Below are positions 43,259-50,873 of a stretch of DNA of 64,000 bases, in pieces. The stretch lies in assembly GCA_900316685.1 (NCBI GenBank), contig ONDS01000005.1, forward strand, positions 62,001 through 126,000. Reading direction: 5' to 3'. The translations under genes and the position numbers were made by a program. Source of the stretch: an uncultured Prevotellaceae bacterium. GTDB taxonomy: Bacteria > Bacteroidota > Bacteroidia > Bacteroidales > Bacteroidaceae. Every line of letters begins with the position of its first letter. Within the stretch, counting starts at the first letter, position 1. The notes beneath the pieces are model-generated. The model saw only the letters and a program-made list of their open reading frames with translations. It ran no database searches and was not told the DNA's origin.

Positions 43259-43340
43259 TTAATCTACAAACGTCACGAGGTCAGAATATATACGATAACG
43301 AGCCTATCCGTGTCGATTCGTGAAGATTCGTGTTCGTTCT

Positions 43341-44135
43341 TCACCTCACCATATCCACTTCGTCAACGGGCAGGGAGATGCTTTGCACCTTCTCGCCCTT
43401 GGCGGTGTAGATATGCAGGATGGGAAGCAGGTGTTGCTTGTAGATATACGTAAACTCCTTGTTTTCCTCCAACGGCACCTCTTCGGAACGCAGCTCGGTG
43501 CTCGTCGTGATGATATAGTCCTGGGCCAGGTTCATCTCAGCGGCCATGAGCATGTTGGTGAGCGTATGGGAGACCGACACGAACAGCTCATTCTCCAACA
43601 CCTTCACCTCCTGGGTGTAGGGATAGACAAGTAGTGTGCTCTGAAGGGCGTGCATCGTGCCGTTGAACTCCTCGACATTGACCACCACCACGGGAGCCTC
43701 GCCGAAATCCTGTAACATCACGGTCTGGCCGCTGCCCTCAACCGTATGCTCAAGGTATCTCGGCTGCTTGTCCACCAGGCAGTAGATGCCTTTGATGAGC
43801 AGGTCGTGGTAATGACCCTCCTGACTCAACACCTTCACCACCTGGTCCTTCCACGAGGCATACATCCATAGGTTGATGTGATAGAAATCATCGTCGGCGG
43901 CTTTTGGCAGACGCTCCACGAAAAAAGTGTACTGGTCTTCCAGACCGGGATAGGTGCTGTTCTCGCAGTCCTGGTCCGTGAAGGGATGAGGAACATCGGC
44001 GAACAGATCCTCGAAATACTTGCTGGCGGCCACCGCGCCCTGGGGGAGTCCCAACTGATGCAGGTGAGCCATGTCGATGGCCATCGACACGCTGGCGATG
44101 AGCATGATGGCAATGGTAAGAAGGGTTCTTTTCAT
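43341..44135 (-). CDS. Secreted protein of unknown function
   Basis: A 264-residue protein with a signal peptide (about residues 1-19, ending SMA) and no domain I recognise. The mature part is acidic, without repeats or cysteine pairs (one internal Cys in DQDCENS and one in IYCLVDK). The -7 box TATCTTTG lies at 44171-44164 on the minus strand, 29 bp before the start, so it is expressed alone. It is divergent from the TonB-C-domain gene and both have similar promoters. Confidence 0.7.
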   Translation of the reverse strand: MKRTLLTIAIMLIASVSMAIDMAHLHQLGLPQGAVAASKYFEDLFADVPHPFTDQDCENSTYPGLEDQYTFFVERLPKAADDDFYHINLWMYASWKDQVVKVLSQEGHYHDLLIKGIYCLVDKQPRYLEHTVEGSGQTVMLQDFGEAPVVVVNVEEFNGTMHALQSTLLVYPYTQEVKVLENELFVSVSHTLTNMLMAAEMNLAQDYIITTSTELRSEEVPLEENKEFTYIYKQHLLPILHIYTAKGEKVQSISLPVDEVDMVR

Positions 44136-44234
44136 GGATGACGTTTTTTTGACGTTGACGCTACAAAGATAATCTTTTAATTCCTATTCCGTTTGTTTTT
44201 TCATCCTTTTTTTTCTTAATCCTCGGATTTTCCT

Positions 44235-44242
44235 TATCTTTG
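44235..44242 (+). promoter_or_regulatory. -7 box for the TonB-C-domain gene
   Basis: TATCTTTG, 25 bp before the start codon. Confidence 0.55.
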
Positions 44243-44266
44243 CACCATATCAACACATCATAGACG

Positions 44267-45421
44267 ATGAAAAACCTGATCATACTACTATTCATTCTCG
44301 CCGTCACTCAAGCGCAGGCGCAGGACGGCTACACCTCATCCCCCTATGCCGTAGAACAGCAGACAAATCTGTCGGAGCGCAACAGGGTGATCTATCATCA
44401 GCAGCAGTACCTCTACCGACAGGGACAGTCGCTCTATTTCATCAGGATGGATCTGGAATGGCCGCGTTTCCTCAGCTATTCGCCCATGACCGTCTTGCAG
44501 CGCTACCTCACTCGCGAGATCTTCGGGGTGGAGAGCGAGTCGATGGAGACGGCGCGGGAGCAATACCTCGCCACGAAAGGGGAACGGTTGGACAGGGTGC
44601 CCGATGAGGAGGGATTGCACTCTTATTATATCTTCCTTAGTGTCAACGAGATGGAATATATCCCTAATCGTTATGTGTCGTTGCGGGTCATCTCACGTAC
44701 CGAACCGAAGGATACCGCCGAGCAGGTGGTCGAAAGCCACAAGCTCATCACCTACGATATTGCCGGCGACCAGCTGCTCACCACGCGCGACCTGCTTCAG
44801 AAGTCGGCGCAGCATACGGACAGGGAACTGGGCATCGAGCTGGCGGAGTTGCTGCTCATGAGGACCGACACCGACGATCCGCAATGGGTCATTGACTGCT
44901 TCCCCGGCGAGATGTGTCTCATGCGGGCGGGAGCGTACTACGACCTTAACCTGTATCAGGGAAACGACGACTATCATGCGCTGACCATCATACTCAACGA
45001 CGAGTTGCAACATTTCATCAACAAGAAAACGAAACAGATGCTCAAGGCGGAGGTCGCCGACCGCCAACCGGTGCCCGTGGCCTACCGCCCATGGTATGCC
45101 GATACGGCGCAGGTCTATAGCGTGGCGGAACAGATGCCCTCCTTCCGGGGTTCCAATGAGGAACTGTATAAGTATCTGAGCGACAACTGCCAGTATCCGC
45201 CCATTGAGGAGGCATTAGGCATCGACGGTAGGGTGGTGGTTCAGTTCGTGGTGGAGAAAGACGGCAACATCTCGTCGCCCACCGTGGTGGCTCCCGTCAG
45301 TCCCGGACTCGACCGCGAGGCTGTGCGCTTGGTCATGGCCATGCCACGGTGGCAACCCGCACTGCGCGACGGACTCCCCGTACGTACCATCGTCAGCCTG
45401 CCCATAGGTTTTGCAAAATAA
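44267..45421 (+). CDS. Secreted protein with C-terminal TonB-like domain
   Basis: A 384-residue protein with a signal peptide (ending AQAQ). Residues about 20-270 are unfamiliar and resemble a DUF3298-like beta-rich region. The last 95 residues (MPSFRGSNEELYKYLSDNCQYPP, GRVVVQFVVEKDGNISSPTVV, AVRLVMAMPRWQPALRDG) are a TonB C-terminal domain of the kind found in Bacteroidetes energy transducers. It lacks the N-terminal membrane anchor and proline-rich span of a true TonB, so it probably does not transduce energy itself. Single gene. Confidence 0.82.
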   Translation: MKNLIILLFILAVTQAQAQDGYTSSPYAVEQQTNLSERNRVIYHQQQYLYRQGQSLYFIRMDLEWPRFLSYSPMTVLQRYLTREIFGVESESMETAREQYLATKGERLDRVPDEEGLHSYYIFLSVNEMEYIPNRYVSLRVISRTEPKDTAEQVVESHKLITYDIAGDQLLTTRDLLQKSAQHTDRELGIELAELLLMRTDTDDPQWVIDCFPGEMCLMRAGAYYDLNLYQGNDDYHALTIILNDELQHFINKKTKQMLKAEVADRQPVPVAYRPWYADTAQVYSVAEQMPSFRGSNEELYKYLSDNCQYPPIEEALGIDGRVVVQFVVEKDGNISSPTVVAPVSPGLDREAVRLVMAMPRWQPALRDGLPVRTIVSLPIGFAK

Positions 45422-45466
45422 GGTATAAGCTGTAATATATTCGGACTAACTCAAGAAATTTTTGGG

Positions 45467-45495
45467 TAATTATTCTAATTATTCTAATTTCTTCC
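45467..45495. repeat. Dispersed AATTATTCY repeat, copy 1
   Basis: TAATTATTCTAATTATTCTA and following TTTCTTCC. Two more copies lie at 56531-56559 (same strand) and 61337-61366 (inverted). Confidence 0.75.
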
Positions 45496-45543
45496 AGAAA
45501 AACATAGTTAAACGGATGACAAACTACTTCGGTTTTTTCCTGC

Positions 45544-45551
45544 TATCTTTG
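45544..45551 (+). promoter_or_regulatory. -7 box for the terminase gene
   Basis: TATCTTTG, 36 bp before the start codon. Confidence 0.55.
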
Positions 45552-45586
45552 CGCCTGAAAACAAGATAACAGGATAATATCATACC

Positions 45587-47674
45587 ATGACCAACACAAA
45601 TCTTCAGGAGATGCTCGACGAGAACGAGCGTCGAAACCGCCTTATCCGTGCTCTTTTCGACCCGCTCACAGGCGAGGGCAGCACGGGCGAACGGATGGTC
45701 GTCACACTGAACGATGTCTACGACCGGCCTACCTCCTTCCACCTCCCCCTGCCGATGATGAACGAACCGATGGCTCGCGAGGCTTCGCAGTGTGGCTCCA
45801 TCCTCGCGGCGGCGCAACGGCTACACCTCGGCATCGTTTCGCTGGTGGATGCGCGCGATGTGTTTCACCGACTGCGCTGCCGCTACGATTTCCCTTACTG
45901 GGCGGCAAGCCATGTGCGCATCAAACCCAAGCAGGGGGGCGACGATGTGCCCTTCGTGCTCAACCGACCGCAGCGGCGCTTGGTGGAGGCGTTCGAGGAG
46001 ATGCGCCTCGCCGGACAGCCCATCCGCATCATCGTGCTCAAGGCACGGCAGTGGGGCGGCTCCACCGTCACGCAAATCTATATGGCGTGGCTCCAACTTA
46101 TCCAGGCCACGGGCCTCAACTCGCTCATCGTGGGGCATGTGAAGACGGCGTCGGCTGAGGTCTGCGGTATGTTCGACAAACTGATGGAGGGCTATCCCGA
46201 GGCTATGCTCTATCCGCACGGACGGAAACCGCGCAAGGGGGCGAAGAAAATGACCGGCGACCGCAACACGCGCTTGCTCCGACATATTCCCGCTCGCAAC
46301 TGTAAGATCAAGGTGGGCTCGGCAGAGACTCCCGACTCGGCGCGAGGTGGCGACTCGGCGTTGGTGCATTGCACCGAGGTGGCTTTCTGGCGCAAGACAC
46401 AGAACAAACAACCCGAGGACATCATCCGCTCGGCTTGCTCGGGAGCAGGCTACCTGAGGGGCACGATGATCGTGTATGAATCGACGGCCAACGGCACGGG
46501 CAATTTCTTCCACCGCGAATACGAGGCGGCGAAGAAGGGCTGCTCGCAGTTCCGACCGCTGTTCGTGGCGTGGTGGCAGATAGAACAGTATGTGTTGCCC
46601 TTCGCCTCCGAGGAGGAGCGTGAACGCTTCGCCCAGTCGTTGCTAGAAGGCAGGGAGAGCGATACGACCCAGGAGAGGGCGCTCTCGGGCCGTCATCTCT
46701 GGCGCCTGTGGACGATGGGGGCCACGCTTGAGGCACTTCATTGGTATACGCTCGAACGGCGCAAATACACCGACGAGGCTGACCTGGCTGCGGAGTTCCC
46801 TTCCGACGATATCGAGGCGTTCAAGCATTCGGGTGCCAACGTGTTCGACAGTGCCGTGGTGGAACGCCTGCGTCCGGGGTGTCGTCAGCCGGCGATGAAG
46901 GGCGAGGTGCTGGCCGTGGCGGAGAAGGGGCGCGAGGCACTGCTCGACCTCCATTTCGTAGATAATCCCTATGGTCTGCTGTGGGTGTGGCAACTGCCCG
47001 AAACGGCCGACGGTGAAAAGGTGACCGACCGGTATATGGTGGTGGTGGATATCGGCGGACGGTCGGCGAAAAGTGATTGGTCCGTCATCGTGGTCTTCGA
47101 CCGCCGACCGCTCCTCGACGATGGGTGCCCCGAGGTCTGCGCCCAATGGTATGGACATATCGACATGGACCGTCTGGCATGGAAGGCGGCGCAGATAGCG
47201 TGCTTCTACGACCAGGCACTGCTGGTTATTGAGTCGAACACCTTGGAGACGCACGGACAACAGGCCTTCGGCTTCGAGGGCGGCGACCAGAGCACCTTCA
47301 TCTTGCGGGAGATACGCGAGGAGTACGACAACCTGTACGCCCGCCAACAGAGTGCTGACGAGATACGTCAACGGGCTCCCGTGCGTTATGGCTTCCATAC
47401 CAATGTGCGCACCAAACCGGCCATCATCTCGACTCTCATCGCCGTAGTACGTGATGGGTTGTATGTGGAGCGCGACGAACGTTGTCTCGACGAGTTACTC
47501 ACCTACGAACGCCGGCCCAACGGGTCGTACGGTGCCATCGACGGTTGTCACGACGACTTGCTCATGACACGTGCCATCGCCCTCCATCTCTCTTATCATG
47601 AACTGCCCATGCCCTGCCTCATCAACCATAAACTGGCCCGTCCACACCGTCCACAGATAAGGTTTAGGGTTTAG
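45587..47674 (+). CDS. terL: Phage terminase large subunit
   Basis: A 695-residue DNA-packaging motor protein. The ATPase part has the terminase-type Walker A LKARQWGGST and a following SLIVGHVKTASAEVCGMFDKL. The C-terminal RNase-H-like nuclease has the three acidic positions in VVVDIGGRSAKSDWS, VIESNTLE and DGCHDDLLMTRAIAL. It cuts and pumps phage DNA into heads. The frame is intact, with a Bacteroidetes-type promoter. Only a truncated portal gene follows, so this is a prophage relic. The last residues (RFRV) and the stop codon are read from a heptamer array (TTTAGGG/GTGTTGA), so the original C-terminus was probably altered. Confidence 0.9.
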   Translation: MTNTNLQEMLDENERRNRLIRALFDPLTGEGSTGERMVVTLNDVYDRPTSFHLPLPMMNEPMAREASQCGSILAAAQRLHLGIVSLVDARDVFHRLRCRYDFPYWAASHVRIKPKQGGDDVPFVLNRPQRRLVEAFEEMRLAGQPIRIIVLKARQWGGSTVTQIYMAWLQLIQATGLNSLIVGHVKTASAEVCGMFDKLMEGYPEAMLYPHGRKPRKGAKKMTGDRNTRLLRHIPARNCKIKVGSAETPDSARGGDSALVHCTEVAFWRKTQNKQPEDIIRSACSGAGYLRGTMIVYESTANGTGNFFHREYEAAKKGCSQFRPLFVAWWQIEQYVLPFASEEERERFAQSLLEGRESDTTQERALSGRHLWRLWTMGATLEALHWYTLERRKYTDEADLAAEFPSDDIEAFKHSGANVFDSAVVERLRPGCRQPAMKGEVLAVAEKGREALLDLHFVDNPYGLLWVWQLPETADGEKVTDRYMVVVDIGGRSAKSDWSVIVVFDRRPLLDDGCPEVCAQWYGHIDMDRLAWKAAQIACFYDQALLVIESNTLETHGQQAFGFEGGDQSTFILREIREEYDNLYARQQSADEIRQRAPVRYGFHTNVRTKPAIISTLIAVVRDGLYVERDERCLDELLTYERRPNGSYGAIDGCHDDLLMTRAIALHLSYHELPMPCLINHKLARPHRPQIRFRV

Positions 47675-47808
47675 GGTTTAGTGTTGAGTGTGTAGTGTTG
47701 AGTGTTAAGGGTTGAGTGTTTAGTGTTGAGTGTTGAGAGTTGAATTGTCGCTTTGCGATGATGAATTTTAGAATTATAAAATTTCGTATTTCCTATTTCA
47801 TATTTCAT
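47661..47808 (+). repeat. Heptamer arrays and dispersed element between terL and portal
   Basis: TTTAGGG, then GTGTTGA/GTGTTTA units (47661-47743) start at the terL stop codon. They are followed by the GAATTGTCGC...GCGATGATGAATT palindrome also found inverted at 10606, and by ATTTCGT/ATTTCCT/ATTTCAT heptamers (about 47780-47808) that end at the portal start codon. Confidence 0.8.
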
Positions 47809-47811
47809 ATC

Positions 47812-49359
47812 ATGTTTCCCATCCTTCAACAGGCGGCCCAATATTGGCTTGCCATGCAACAGTTCCGTAATCAACGTGATCGCTGCAAGCGTTACACCTT
47901 CGGCGACCAATGGCACGACCGTATCTGTGTTGACGGTCAGTGGATGACGGAAGAAGAGTATATCCGTCAGCAAGGTAACGAACCGCTCAAAAACAATCTC
48001 ATCCGGCGGCTCGTTCGCAATGTCGTAGGTCTTTATCGTTCCCAGCAATCCGCTAATTATTCCGCCTCGTCTCCCCAATCCGCTATCATCTCCCCTTCCT
48101 TGGGAGGGGGGCGGGGGGAGGTTTCCATCTCCCCCTCCTTGGGAGGGGGCAGGGGGGAGGCCTTGCGTGGGGAGGCTTCCCTTCTTGAGGCGCGCGCCTT
48201 GGAAGAGTTCCTCATCTCGGGCTTGGCGGTGGTACGCAAGTCGTTCGGCAACCGCCATGCTGTCGTGGGATGCTGGACCGACTTGGTGTCGCCAGGCTCC
48301 TTCTTCATCGACAACCGTATGCGCGACCCTCGAGGGTGGGATGTGTCGTGCTTGGGCGAGCTCCACGACCTGACCTTCGCCGCTCTCTGCCGCCACTTCG
48401 CCAAGTCGCCCGATGACGTGAAGCGCTTGCAACGGATCTATGCGGCTCACGACTACGACGACCGCATAGCCGATGCGGCGAGAGCTTTCGGACAGTATCA
48501 GCCGATGGCAGATTTCTTCCATCCGAAAGGCAACCTGTGCAGGGTGGTCGAGGTGTGGCGACTCGAACAACAAGAGCGTTACCTCTGCCACGACACGGCG
48601 GCAGGCGACCTCTTCTGGGTCGATGCTGACGATTACCCTTCGGTGGTGACAGCTGAAAACGAGCGGCGCATCAACCTCGGTCGCCGTCATGGGAAAAAGA
48701 AACAGGAGGTGGCGCTCATCCAATCCCAATGGGACATCGGCGAGCAGTGGCATTATTATTTTCTCTCGCCTTTCGGCGATGTGCTCCAAGAGGGTGTGTC
48801 GCCGTATGCCGACGGCGGCCATCCCTATGTGTTCAAGGCTTACCCGTTCATCGACGGCGAGATACACTCGTTCGTGGCTGACCTTATCGACCAACAGCGT
48901 TACACCAACCGGCTCATCACGCTCTACGACTGGATCATGCGCTCCTCGGCCAAGGGCGTGCTCCTCGTGCCCGAAGAGTCGATACCCGATGGCTACTCAT
49001 TGGCGGATTTCGCCGACGAATGGGCGCGTTTCAACGGGGTGATAGCCATACGAACGAAAAACGGGGCGCAGATGCCGCAACAGGTGGCGATGAACGCCAC
49101 CAATGTGGGCATAAAAGACTTGCTGCAGACGCAACTCAACTTCTTTGAAGATATCTCGGGCGTGGCGGGAGTGCTCCAGGGAAAGCGCGACAATAACTCC
49201 AACAATGCGTCGCTCTTCGCCTACCAAACGAACAACGCCACATTGTCACTGCTTGATATCCTTGAGACGTTCCGCTCCTTCGTAGAGGAATCACACCTCA
49301 AGGACCAACAGCTCTACCGCCAGTTCGGCACCCATTTCTCCAACTCTATATCCTTGTAA
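47812..49359 (+). pseudogene. Truncated phage portal protein gene
   Basis: A frame of 515 codons from ATG 47812 (MFPILQQAAQYWLAMQQF). It resembles Bacteroidetes phage portal proteins: LIRRLVRNVVGLYRSQ, YTNRLITLYDWIMRSSAKG, MPQQVAMNATNVGIKDLLQTQLNFFEDISGVAGVLQGKRD and NASLFAYQTNNATLSLLDILETFRSFVEE. The portal ring is the DNA gate of the phage head. The phage-like part stops near YRQF (about 49322); the last codons are antisense of the minus-strand esterase gene, so the 3' end was lost at a junction near 49314-49322. Two copies of SPSLGGGRGE are inserted in frame at about 48085-48160. Downstream phage genes are absent. Confidence 0.8.
48085..48165. repeat. GC-rich palindromic pair inside the portal gene
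   Basis: Two copies of a CTCC..TTGGGAGGGGG-type sequence in tandem encode SPSLGGGRGE twice. It resembles the intergenic pair at 12797-12879 and keeps the reading frame open. Confidence 0.8.
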
Positions 49360-50576
49360 CTGTCGGGAGCGATGCGCACCTTGGTGTCGACACCGTCCTT
49401 GCCAAGGAGGAACCGGTCGAGATAGGCACCCAACTCGGGGAACTGCACCTCGGGCAGTTGGCAGTGGCCATGTCCGGGCACGATGGAGTAGCCCACGCGG
49501 TCGTCGATGCCATACTGCTGCCACACCTTGATGGCGGCGTTCATCGACACATAAGCCGAGGGGTCGGCCAACCACACATAGTCGGGGTTGCCGAACATCA
49601 AGAGGGCGCGCGGGCAGATCATCGCCACCAACTCATGGTGGTCGTAGGGCAGATAGGCCACATCGTCCTCGGCGTATTGTTCACGCAGACTCTCCTTAAA
49701 CCAGTGGTAGTCGGTGTTGTCCAGTCCTTCCACCTTCTCGGCATCGGGTTGGGTGTTCAGCCAACGTGAGTAGCGCCAGGCGGCACAACCGCCGCCACCG
49801 GGCTCTTGGGCGATGGTCAGGGCGATGCGCTCGTCGAAGGCACCACAGAACAGGGCCATCTTGCCGGCATACGAACAGCCGCTCACTCCGATATGGCGGG
49901 TGTCGATCTTCGTCACCTCGGGACCCAACTGCTCCAGTCCGTCGATGAGCCGGCTCAGTCCCCATGCCCATTCGCTATAGGCACCGTTGTCCACCAACTC
50001 GGGATAGAGACGGTCGAACTCGTAGTTGCCACGACCGGCGGGATGGCCGAACTGGCTGTAGTTGTTCACCTGCCGCTCTGAGAAAGCCATCGTGGCGATA
50101 GGTCGGTCGGCGACGGGTGGGAACATCGGTGGGAAGGTAATGCCGATGATCAGGGGGTAGGGGGCCTCGCCCGTCTTGGGATAATGGATGAGTGAACTCA
50201 GGTGGAGCGTCTGGCCGTTCACCGTTACGTCTACCTTCAGCGTGTCGCCATCCATCCGCGCTTTTACGGCGGAAGGGTCGACGGCAGGCTTCCGTCCTAT
50301 CTCGTAGTGTTGTATCTCCTGGGCTATCTCGCCGCGCCGCCTCCACCAGTCCTTGAAGTTGGTGGCTCGTCCGCTACCGTCCGACCATTCCAACGGGTCG
50401 GGCAGTGCCTCCACCTTCTTCCCCTCCGCTTTCGTGGGCAATACAGGGCTGACGGAGGCTCCGCTGTTCTCCACCTCGTAAACCAATGGTATCTCACTTT
50501 TCTTGGTCGTTTCTTGTGCTTGGGCACTGAGACCGAACACGGTCGTCAGTAGGATGATGCAGGTCTTTCTTATCAT
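49314..50576 (-). CDS. Secreted CE15 glucuronoyl esterase
   Basis: A 420-residue protein with a signal peptide (LSAQAQ). It shows the CE15 signature: the nucleophile in VSGCSYAGKMALFCGAFDE (Ser235), the acidic residue in TIAQEPGGGG (Glu258), and the His loop VPGHGHCQLPE. Glucuronoyl esterases split the ester between 4-O-methyl-glucuronic acid on xylan and lignin alcohols. It is a shorter paralogue of the next gene (same IPLVYEVENSGA start and same DPLEWSDGSGR segment). The promoter carries half-sites that match the HTCS 2 operator of locus 2. Its stop codon abuts the truncated portal gene. Confidence 0.9.
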   Translation of the reverse strand: MIRKTCIILLTTVFGLSAQAQETTKKSEIPLVYEVENSGASVSPVLPTKAEGKKVEALPDPLEWSDGSGRATNFKDWWRRRGEIAQEIQHYEIGRKPAVDPSAVKARMDGDTLKVDVTVNGQTLHLSSLIHYPKTGEAPYPLIIGITFPPMFPPVADRPIATMAFSERQVNNYSQFGHPAGRGNYEFDRLYPELVDNGAYSEWAWGLSRLIDGLEQLGPEVTKIDTRHIGVSGCSYAGKMALFCGAFDERIALTIAQEPGGGGCAAWRYSRWLNTQPDAEKVEGLDNTDYHWFKESLREQYAEDDVAYLPYDHHELVAMICPRALLMFGNPDYVWLADPSAYVSMNAAIKVWQQYGIDDRVGYSIVPGHGHCQLPEVQFPELGAYLDRFLLGKDGVDTKVRIAPDSYKDIELEKWVPNWR

Positions 50577-50598
50577 AGGTTAAGCTGTTTGATTTCTG

Positions 50599-50664
50599 CA
50601 AAGATAATAATCTTTCTTGTATTCTATTTTCTCCTGTGTATTATTTTTTTCCTTGTTTGTATCA
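50599..50664 (-). promoter_or_regulatory. Putative HTCS 2 operator and promoter of CE15 gene
   Basis: Minus strand: TGATACAA (50664-50657), TAATACAC (50643-50636) 21 bp later, -7 box TATCTTTG (50606-50599) 37 bp later. Geometry and first half-site match the locus 2 promoters; the second half-site is degenerate. Confidence 0.5.
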
Positions 50665-50712
50665 CTCCTCACCTTTGGGCGGACATCAACTAAGCCCCTA
50701 AACGTGGAGGTA

Positions 50713-50775
50713 ACCCCTCACCTCTCACCTCTCACCCCTCACCTCTCACCCCTCACCTCTCACCCCTCACCCCTT
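50713..50775 (-). repeat. GGTGAGR heptamer array behind the large CE15 gene
   Basis: Nine units on the minus strand. Unlike the others it lies past a terminator hairpin, about 100 bp after the stop codon, but in the same sense orientation. Confidence 0.85.
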
Positions 50776-50783
50776 ATATATAC

Positions 50784-50815
50784 AAAGCGGGCGCGCCGCA
50801 CGGCGCACCCGCTTT
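50784..50815 (-). terminator. Hairpin terminator of the large CE15 gene
   Basis: AAAGCGGG and GCGCCG pair with CGGCGC and CCCGCTTT with one C-A mismatch; TTTGTATATAT follows on the minus strand. Confidence 0.7.
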
Positions 50816-50873
50816 CTGCGAAAATAACGAGATAATAACTACATAATAACTACTGTTGCGGTTAACATCCAAT

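Noticed and set aside
41782-43337. Inverted related elements on both sides of the DUF4143 ATPase gene, as if transposon ends
   Set aside because: Each copy lies on the stop side of a different neighbouring gene in sense orientation, no target duplication is visible, and the ATPase is not a transposase. Gene-end repeats explain them better.
44267-45421. TonB-C-domain protein as a TonB energy transducer
   Set aside because: It has a cleavable signal peptide and lacks the membrane anchor and proline-rich span.
47661-47680. TTTAGGG repeats like plant telomeres
   Set aside because: Only two to three units, grading into the GTGTTGA array; chance resemblance.
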